A DNA stretch of 64,000 nucleotides from Streptomyces sp. NBC_01231. Lineage in GTDB: Bacteria; Actinomycetota; Actinomycetes; Streptomycetales; Streptomycetaceae. The position numbers were made by a program, and so were the translations under genes. Under the pieces are notes generated by a model that was not told where the DNA came from, made no database searches, and saw nothing but the letters and a program-made list of their open reading frames with translations. This document shows, piece by piece, positions 58,771 to 64,000 of the stretch (positions within the stretch are counted from its first letter, which is position 1; the number at the start of each line of letters is the position of its first letter). The stretch covers positions 11,274,390 through 11,338,389 of the forward strand of contig CP108521.1 in NCBI GenBank assembly GCA_035999765.1, in the 5' to 3' direction.

Positions 58771-59311
58771 CACCGCATCCGCCCCCGTACCAGGCGCGCG
58801 GCGCCAGGCAGCGACGCCGGTAAACGTCGGCACTTCCTACCAGGAGGACCGGCCCTATCTCATCCGGTTCCTCCTGCGCCATGGAGCGGAGTACCCGGAA
58901 GCCGAAGACGCCGTGCACAGCGCCTTCGTGGAACTGATGCGCTCAAGCCAGCCGGTGCGCAGCCCGCGAGCGTGGCTGCGCACGGTCGCCCTACGGGCCT
59001 TTTTGCGGCAATCGGTCCCCGAGCAGCCCGAAGGCGATCTCGCTGACCGGCTGGCGGAGACGAGCGCGGACTGGCGCACCCCCTTGCAGGCGGCAGAACT
59101 GAACGAGCAGCAACGGCACGTCCTGCACACGCTTCTCCAACTGCCCTTCAAACAGCGCAGTGTGATGGCCTGGCACCTCGACGGATTCTCCACGGCCGAG
59201 ATCGCCGAAGCTATGGGCCTGGAACAGGCCGCGGTTCTGCAGAACCTCTCGCGGGCCCGCCGCACCCTCAAGCAGCAACTCGGCATCGCTGACCGAAGGA
59301 GGCCACAGTGA
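58751..59311 (+). CDS. sigma-70-family (ECF-like) factor, right module
   Basis: 186 aa from GTG 58751, placed 5 bases after GGGAGG. Region 2 reads [20 protein letters not shown], then [15 protein letters not shown]. Region 4 reads [20 protein letters not shown], then [20 protein letters not shown]. It overlaps both neighbours (20 bases before, GTGA after), so the three genes are one translational unit. It is a candidate partner for either the host core polymerase or the polymerase-like protein. Confidence 0.88.
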   Translation: MDRMEDDTASAPVPGARRQAATPVNVGTSYQEDRPYLIRFLLRHGAEYPEAEDAVHSAFVELMRSSQPVRSPRAWLRTVALRAFLRQSVPEQPEGDLADRLAETSADWRTPLQAAELNEQQRHVLHTLLQLPFKQRSVMAWHLDGFSTAEIAEAMGLEQAAVLQNLSRARRTLKQQLGIADRRRPQ

Positions 59312-59862
59312 GCAACGTCGAGCGCACTCCCGACGACGAACTGGGCCTGCTCCTGGGACAGATGGACGCAGCCCTCCTGCAGGCAGTCCGTACCCGTATC
59401 ACCCCGCAGGGCTCGGACGCCGGCGACGGCCACGGCACGGTGCCCGAAACGGAACCCACCCGCGCAGATACGGGCCAAAACACCGACGAAGCACTCGACC
59501 ACGTACTGGGCACGACCGACGACGCATTGCTGACGGCTGTCGAGAATCAGGCCCGCCGCCTCGCCAACCTGCCCACTGAGCCCGCCGACGTACGCGCATC
59601 CGATGGAAGCGCTGAAAAGATTGACGGGCAGGGATACCCGTACAGGACCGGCACAGTCAAATGGTTCAACGCTGAAAAGGGGTACGGCTTCATCTCGGTC
59701 GATGCCGCCGACGGTAGCCCGTCCGTCGACGTCTTCGTCCATTACAGCGCTATTCAAATGGACGGACAGCGAACCCTTGAGGAAGGACAGCGTGTCCAGT
59801 TCACCATCTCGCACGGCCAGAAAGGGCCTCAAGCGGACGGTGTGAGGTACGTGAACGGATAA
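59308..59862 (+). CDS. cold-shock-domain protein with a duplicated N-terminal segment
   Basis: 184 aa from GTG 59308, coupled to the sigma gene. Residues 8-30 ([20 protein letters not shown]) and ~58-80 ([20 protein letters not shown]) repeat the same acidic helix. Residues ~113-182 are a complete cold-shock domain with [18 protein letters not shown] (RNP1) and VFVHYSAI (RNP2), which binds single-stranded nucleic acid. The acidic repeats could act as an anti-sigma or sigma-binding region; that is inference from the coupled gene order. Confidence 0.88.
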   Translation: MSNVERTPDDELGLLLGQMDAALLQAVRTRITPQGSDAGDGHGTVPETEPTRADTGQNTDEALDHVLGTTDDALLTAVENQARRLANLPTEPADVRASDGSAEKIDGQGYPYRTGTVKWFNAEKGYGFISVDAADGSPSVDVFVHYSAIQMDGQRTLEEGQRVQFTISHGQKGPQADGVRYVNG

Positions 59863-60117
59863 AAAGTCCCACGCCCACACACCCATTTTCCGCGAGGTAG
59901 GGACGTGCAGACTGTCACCGGACGTAGACGCCATGTTCGGCGGTGCGCCAAGTTCTGGAAGGCAAGGACATACCACCGGCTCGTGCACGGGTCAAATGAG
60001 ACGGGCCGGCCACGAGCAGGCGGCCTCGCCCCCGAAGTCCAGCAAACATGCAGTGTCCTCCTGGAACCGGTACCCACGCGCCGGGCTGCCGCCCTTGCCG
60101 AAATCCGGAGACGTCCG

Positions 60118-63100
60118 TCAGCTCCCGTAGGCGTCATCGATGGCTCCGGCGTTGATCAGGGCCACACGCAACGCCTCACGCTCGGGGGTGTTCTGGTCGG
60201 GTGCCGCGGCATAGAGGCTGGCAGCGCGGCGGACGGTCCTGGCCCGATAGCCGTCGACCGGCCCGTGGTCGAGGGCAGCGGCAGCGATGAACTGGGCACC
60301 AGGAGAAGCGGGAGTACGGCTGGCGCGTTTGACCAGGTAGTCGGCGTCTTCCAGGTCGGGCTGCTGGGCGAGAGTGGCGACGGTGAGCTCCAGCCACAGA
60401 TCCTGGTCAAGACAAGCGGCGAACACGAAATGCCCGACCCCGCGCAAGGCGGCAGCCGGGAGACCGGCCCCCAGGGCAGCACGCCACAGACCAGCGGCCC
60501 GCTCGGTCACCTCGCCGCTCTCCGACCCGGCGGTGTAGGTGGCGAGCTGGGACAGCATCGCGGATACGGCCACGGCCCCGCCAGGGCAGCCGGCGAGTCC
60601 GGCGAGGAACTCCCCGGCAGGGCCGAGAGGTTCGGCATCGTCCAGCAGCGCACGCAGGACCCGATAGTGGGCGCCTTCGGCATCCGGCGCACACAGGACA
60701 CGCCACAGACCGGTGCGGTCCAGCCGGGCCAGCAACGCTGCGTCGGGCTTGCCGTGAGCCAGCCAGACACGCGCAGGGCGCCACGCCGGCTCCAAGGGCA
60801 GGAGCGTGTCGACGTGGCCGGCCGTCCAGGCGGGGTCGCAGCGGTGGAGCAGGGCGAGGCAGAACCCGATGACCGCGAGAGCCTGGTCATCGGCCGGCTC
60901 GGCACCCAACAGAGTATCCAGCGTCGTCGTCAGCTCCTCAGGCAGACCGTCCGCGGTGCGCACCGCGGACTGGCCGCCCCAGGCGGTCAGGGAGAGCAGG
61001 GCACTGCCGCCGGCCGCCGTCGTGGCCACGCCCAGAGGGAAGGAGGTGCCCAGGCGCGTGGTGCTCCAACCGGTGACCAGATCACGCAACCACGTCACGG
61101 CATCCGCTTCCATGGCCCCCAGGGATGCGCCACTGTCCCAGGCGCGGTGCAGGAGGTTGGAGATGACCAGCTGCAACTGCACCGCCTGCGGCCCGTCGGC
61201 CTCCCGTGGGCGGATGGCGAAGGCTGCCTCGGCGAGCGCGCTCAGCACCCCGGGATCCAGGAGGCCTTTACCCGCGGCGTGGTGGAGGGCGTTGAAGTAG
61301 GCGGCCTGCAGGACCGGGCGAGCGGCGGCCGCCGCGACCGCGGCAGGATCCGCAGCCCAGGCCTGCAGATCCTGGGCCACGAGCTTGCCCAGCAGTCCGG
61401 CACGATCCTCATCAGCGTAGCCATCGTCGTCTGTGACTTGGGCGGCAGCGAGCGCGGCGACAGCCGCAGCCGCCCCGTCGGCCTGGACCCGCGCGCTGAA
61501 GACCTCCACGGACAGCCCCCCGTAGGCCTCCACCCACGAGGTGGCCTTCACAACGGGCTCAGGCCTGCTCGGGGCAGGCCCGTACTTCTCCTCCAGCAGG
61601 GCCAGGACCGGCTCCCACGGCCCGCGCACGGGCTCGGGCAGCACCGGGGACAGCCGTCGCACGACGCGCCACCGCCGCGGCACCGGCCCGGGAAACGCAT
61701 CAGCCCACGCACGCATCTGCGCCGCAGCAGGCGGTGCGTCCAAGCCTTCTTCCAGAGCCGCTTCCAGCTGCGCCCGCAACTCTTGCGGACAGTGGGCGTC
61801 CAGCAGGGCGAGGAAGTCGGCCAGGTCCGCGCTCGGCCATGTTCCGCAGCCCACCTCCCGCGCGGCGTCGACCGCCGTCTGCCACCATTCGGCCGCAGCC
61901 TCGGCACGCTGGCTGTCGTAGGGCCAGGACTCGGTCAGATGCACAGCCACCAGCCGCGCCCGGTGCTCCGTGGCGGGCAGCTTGCCGTGCACACCCCGCA
62001 ACCGCTGTCCGACCGGCACGCCGAGCCGCGCCTCGGCCAGGGCGAGATCGAGCACGGCCCGCATCAGCGTCACGACGATGACATGCGGTGGGTCGGTCAG
62101 CGTGATCGTGCCGAGTTCGTTGACGAGCTCGGCCTGCAAGCCCGCGCTCTCGTCATTCAGATGGTCGGCGAGGACATCGGCAAGCGCGGAACGGATGATC
62201 ACGGCGAGCCTGTCCTTGCCGGTGCGCAGCCGGCCTTTGGGGTGTGCGGTGTCGACGAGCTCGCGCAGCACCTGTCCGCTCTCCCAGGACTCGTGCGCGG
62301 TGAACGTGCGGGCCCGCACGACGCCCTCGAGCACGCGCACCCACAGCCCCGTCCGCTCGGCAACGGGAACATCCCTGGCCCAGCCCGCGACACGTATCAA
62401 AACAAACCGTTCCGGCTGTGCCCGCACCAGCCCGGCCAGCAAGGCACACGCGGCCATACCCGTCTCGCTGACCACCCCAACCGCCTGCGACAGCGCCCCG
62501 GGCCCCCGGGCACAGATCGCGTCCAGGTTCTCCTCCACCCAGACACACACCCGCTCCGGCTCATCAGCCAGTAGCCGCCGCAGATACTGCCCCGCCGGCC
62601 AGCGTCGCTCCTCGGGCAGCAGCCGCGACAGCGGCAGCAGATCGAGCCATCGCCCACTCACGGCAGCCTGGAAGAAATACACCCCGGCCCGCGGGTCGGT
62701 CATCCGCGCAACCTCGTCCGCGTCCTGCTCCACCGGGGCATCCAGCCTGGCCAACTCCCGCAACCGGTCCGCCCGCTCAGGCAAGCCGAGAAAGAGGTCC
62801 TCCATAGCAGCGGTGACACCGTAGAACTGATGCCGTGCGTCGTTGGCCCCGCTACTGGAACCGTGCAGCACACCGGAAGCGGCGCTGTAGAAGGCGCTCC
62901 AACTGCGGGCCGCCTCCGTCTCGGCGAGCCCCATCTCCTGCCGGGTCTGCTCAAGCACCAAATGACCGATCTGCCGCGTACGGAAACCCCCACGGTTCTC
63001 CTGCTCAGCACGCAACTGATCGACCGCGCCGACGAGGACATCCAGATCCCCGGCCTCCACCCCGCTGCGATGCCGCCAGGCATCCGCCACAACCTCAGCC

Positions 63101-63381
63101 GCCTTACTGACAGCCTCGGTCGCGCTGCGCAACCCAGGGAAATCCTCGCCCGCGATCTTCAGAACACTGTCCAGCGCACCACGCAGACACGACTGCGCCA
63201 CCTCGTAAGGAGCCTGGAACACGGCAGGAGCGTTCATGATCTGGGCCGCGTCCAGCAACAGGCTCAGCGCCCGCTGTCCGTGAGCACCTTGAGCCTGCAG
63301 GGCCGACACGAGCTCCGAGCGCACCACGCACACGGCCAGCGCCACCTCTGCCTGCTCGCTGCCAAGAGGAAGACTGGACAT
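60118..63381 (-). CDS. large alpha-helical repeat protein of unknown function
   Basis: 1087 aa from ATG 63381. It is rich in Ala, Leu and Trp and appears all helical, in HEAT-like units (AVGVVSETGMAACALLAGLV, ADLADFLALLDAHCPQELRA, DPGVLSALAEAAFAIRPREA). There is no signal peptide, transmembrane helix or catalytic motif. It sits between the right sigma module and the terminal hairpin array. Very large helical scaffolds of this kind are common in actinobacterial conflict islands, but I do not know this family. Confidence 0.8.
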   Translation of the reverse strand: MSSLPLGSEQAEVALAVCVVRSELVSALQAQGAHGQRALSLLLDAAQIMNAPAVFQAPYEVAQSCLRGALDSVLKIAGEDFPGLRSATEAVSKAAEVVADAWRHRSGVEAGDLDVLVGAVDQLRAEQENRGGFRTRQIGHLVLEQTRQEMGLAETEAARSWSAFYSAASGVLHGSSSGANDARHQFYGVTAAMEDLFLGLPERADRLRELARLDAPVEQDADEVARMTDPRAGVYFFQAAVSGRWLDLLPLSRLLPEERRWPAGQYLRRLLADEPERVCVWVEENLDAICARGPGALSQAVGVVSETGMAACALLAGLVRAQPERFVLIRVAGWARDVPVAERTGLWVRVLEGVVRARTFTAHESWESGQVLRELVDTAHPKGRLRTGKDRLAVIIRSALADVLADHLNDESAGLQAELVNELGTITLTDPPHVIVVTLMRAVLDLALAEARLGVPVGQRLRGVHGKLPATEHRARLVAVHLTESWPYDSQRAEAAAEWWQTAVDAAREVGCGTWPSADLADFLALLDAHCPQELRAQLEAALEEGLDAPPAAAQMRAWADAFPGPVPRRWRVVRRLSPVLPEPVRGPWEPVLALLEEKYGPAPSRPEPVVKATSWVEAYGGLSVEVFSARVQADGAAAAVAALAAAQVTDDDGYADEDRAGLLGKLVAQDLQAWAADPAAVAAAAARPVLQAAYFNALHHAAGKGLLDPGVLSALAEAAFAIRPREADGPQAVQLQLVISNLLHRAWDSGASLGAMEADAVTWLRDLVTGWSTTRLGTSFPLGVATTAAGGSALLSLTAWGGQSAVRTADGLPEELTTTLDTLLGAEPADDQALAVIGFCLALLHRCDPAWTAGHVDTLLPLEPAWRPARVWLAHGKPDAALLARLDRTGLWRVLCAPDAEGAHYRVLRALLDDAEPLGPAGEFLAGLAGCPGGAVAVSAMLSQLATYTAGSESGEVTERAAGLWRAALGAGLPAAALRGVGHFVFAACLDQDLWLELTVATLAQQPDLEDADYLVKRASRTPASPGAQFIAAAALDHGPVDGYRARTVRRAASLYAAAPDQNTPEREALRVALINAGAIDDAYGS

Positions 63382-63576
63382 CGGCCCACCGTAGCCGCAC
63401 GAATCGGCAGGCATCGTCCCCCAGGGACAGCCGACATCAGGGACAGGCAGAACCCGAGTACCGGCACGGCACGAGAGAACCGAGCACGCCGATCTGCCAG
63501 TACCAGGGGGAGACAGTGCACGGCGAGACCGCAGTGGGCTGAACTCCGGGCCACCGGAACTCACAAGCAGCACACC

Positions 63577-64000
63577 GGCCGCGCCAGCGGCCCACCCCCA
63601 CCCACGCGCCGCAAGAGAAACCGGGCACCAGCAGACAGAGACCGAACCCCACCACCCCAGGCGCCGACAGGCACCCACACCACACCCAAGCACCCATCAG
63701 ACCGACCAACCCCAACACCCAGTCATGCCACCAGGCATGACACCCCACCACACCGACAAACCATCACAACCGGAGCGCACCAGCGCTCCGCGAACAACCC
63801 ACACCACCACCCAAACCCAACACAAGGCCGCGTCAGCGGCCTAAAAAACAAACAGAATCAATTTTGCCGCCAGGCAAAATACATAAACCAAATCCCCATT
63901 CACCACCCACAACCTAGAATTTGCCGCCAGGCAAATTCACGCACTAAACAAGGGCCGCGCCAGCGGCCGACATAAACCACAGAGAATTCGCCGCCAGGCG
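63577..64000. repeat. array of hairpins with a shared RYCA tetraloop
   Basis: Seven perfect stem-loops and a truncated eighth: 63577-63592, 63722-63741, 63771-63790, 63825-63842, 63861-63880, 63917-63938, 63953-63968 and 63984-64000 (cut by the edge). Stems are 6-9 bp and differ in sequence, but every loop is GCCA, ACCA or GTCA, closed by C-G. The spacers are strikingly G-poor on the plus strand. A weaker 5-bp GCCA hairpin is at 63545-63558. The density rises towards the right edge. This recalls the foldback palindromes of Streptomyces telomeres, though those usually have GNA triloops. Confidence 0.85.

Noticed and set aside
59905..62574. 889-codon plus-strand frame
   Set aside because: It is the antisense shadow of the 1087-aa helical gene; its Arg/Gly/Gln-rich composition is typical of such shadows.

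Overview
The window is high-GC actinobacterial DNA, almost certainly from a streptomycete. The evidence is strong G/C bias at third codon positions, GTG and TTG starts, Shine-Dalgarno sites and Streptomyces-typical families (DUF6207- and DUF6233-like proteins, lamin-tail secreted proteins, mycelial STAND and CHAT proteins). No ribosomal, tRNA or core housekeeping genes are visible. Insertion-sequence debris, decayed genes, secreted nucleases and conflict systems dominate, as expected for a chromosome arm or a large linear plasmid. The last 430 bases hold an array of hairpins that all carry an RYCA tetraloop, which may mean a replicon end is close.

Layout. 1-2.6 kb: 5' part of an RHS polymorphic toxin and a small hypothetical gene. 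3.0-4.8 kb: an IS5-like insertion, a VOC-fold gene and a solo IS end. 4.6-11.6 kb: two lamin-tail secreted proteins in a duplicated segment, around decayed genes and a secreted NucA/NucB-type nuclease. 12-19 kb: I36-like protein, Ku, small streptomycete families, a transposase-less element carrying a cation/proton antiporter, a secreted HNH nuclease and a nicotinamidase. 19.3-30.5 kb: ABC transporter, a CrtC/AttH-polyprenyl synthase fusion, a MerR/MmyB-type regulator with an SDR, Fe/Mn superoxide dismutase, two TauE/SafE carriers, a mercury-type mini-operon and YnfA. 30.8-35.7 kb: NHEJ-type DNA ligase, a lipoprotein, an HTH protein and a 42-aa membrane peptide.

From 36 kb rightwards the window reads as a defence or conflict island. 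It holds a complete three-gene ABC-3C system (36.3-40.0 kb), a TPR-CHAT protease divergent from a membrane protein operon (41.0-46.0 kb) and a repeat-rich membrane protein. The most striking locus follows (49.5-59.9 kb). A 1222-aa protein is collinear with the C-terminal half of RNA polymerase beta fused to the N-terminal half of beta-prime, but both catalytic centres are erased. It is translationally coupled to a STAND-type NTPase. On either side lies a three-gene module: a small membrane protein, then a sigma-70-like factor, then a third protein (one with a sigma-region-4-like tail, the other with a cold-shock domain).

How the genes may work together: Ku and the ligase give a split two-gene NHEJ set about 17 kb apart. 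The RHS protein, the NucA/NucB protein and the HNH nuclease are exported antagonism or scavenging functions. The ABC-3C, CHAT and pseudo-RNA-polymerase loci look like three independent intracellular immunity or signalling systems. The pseudo-polymerase/STAND/sigma locus is the best candidate for an undescribed system. Its gene content can be read from the sequence; its function is inference.
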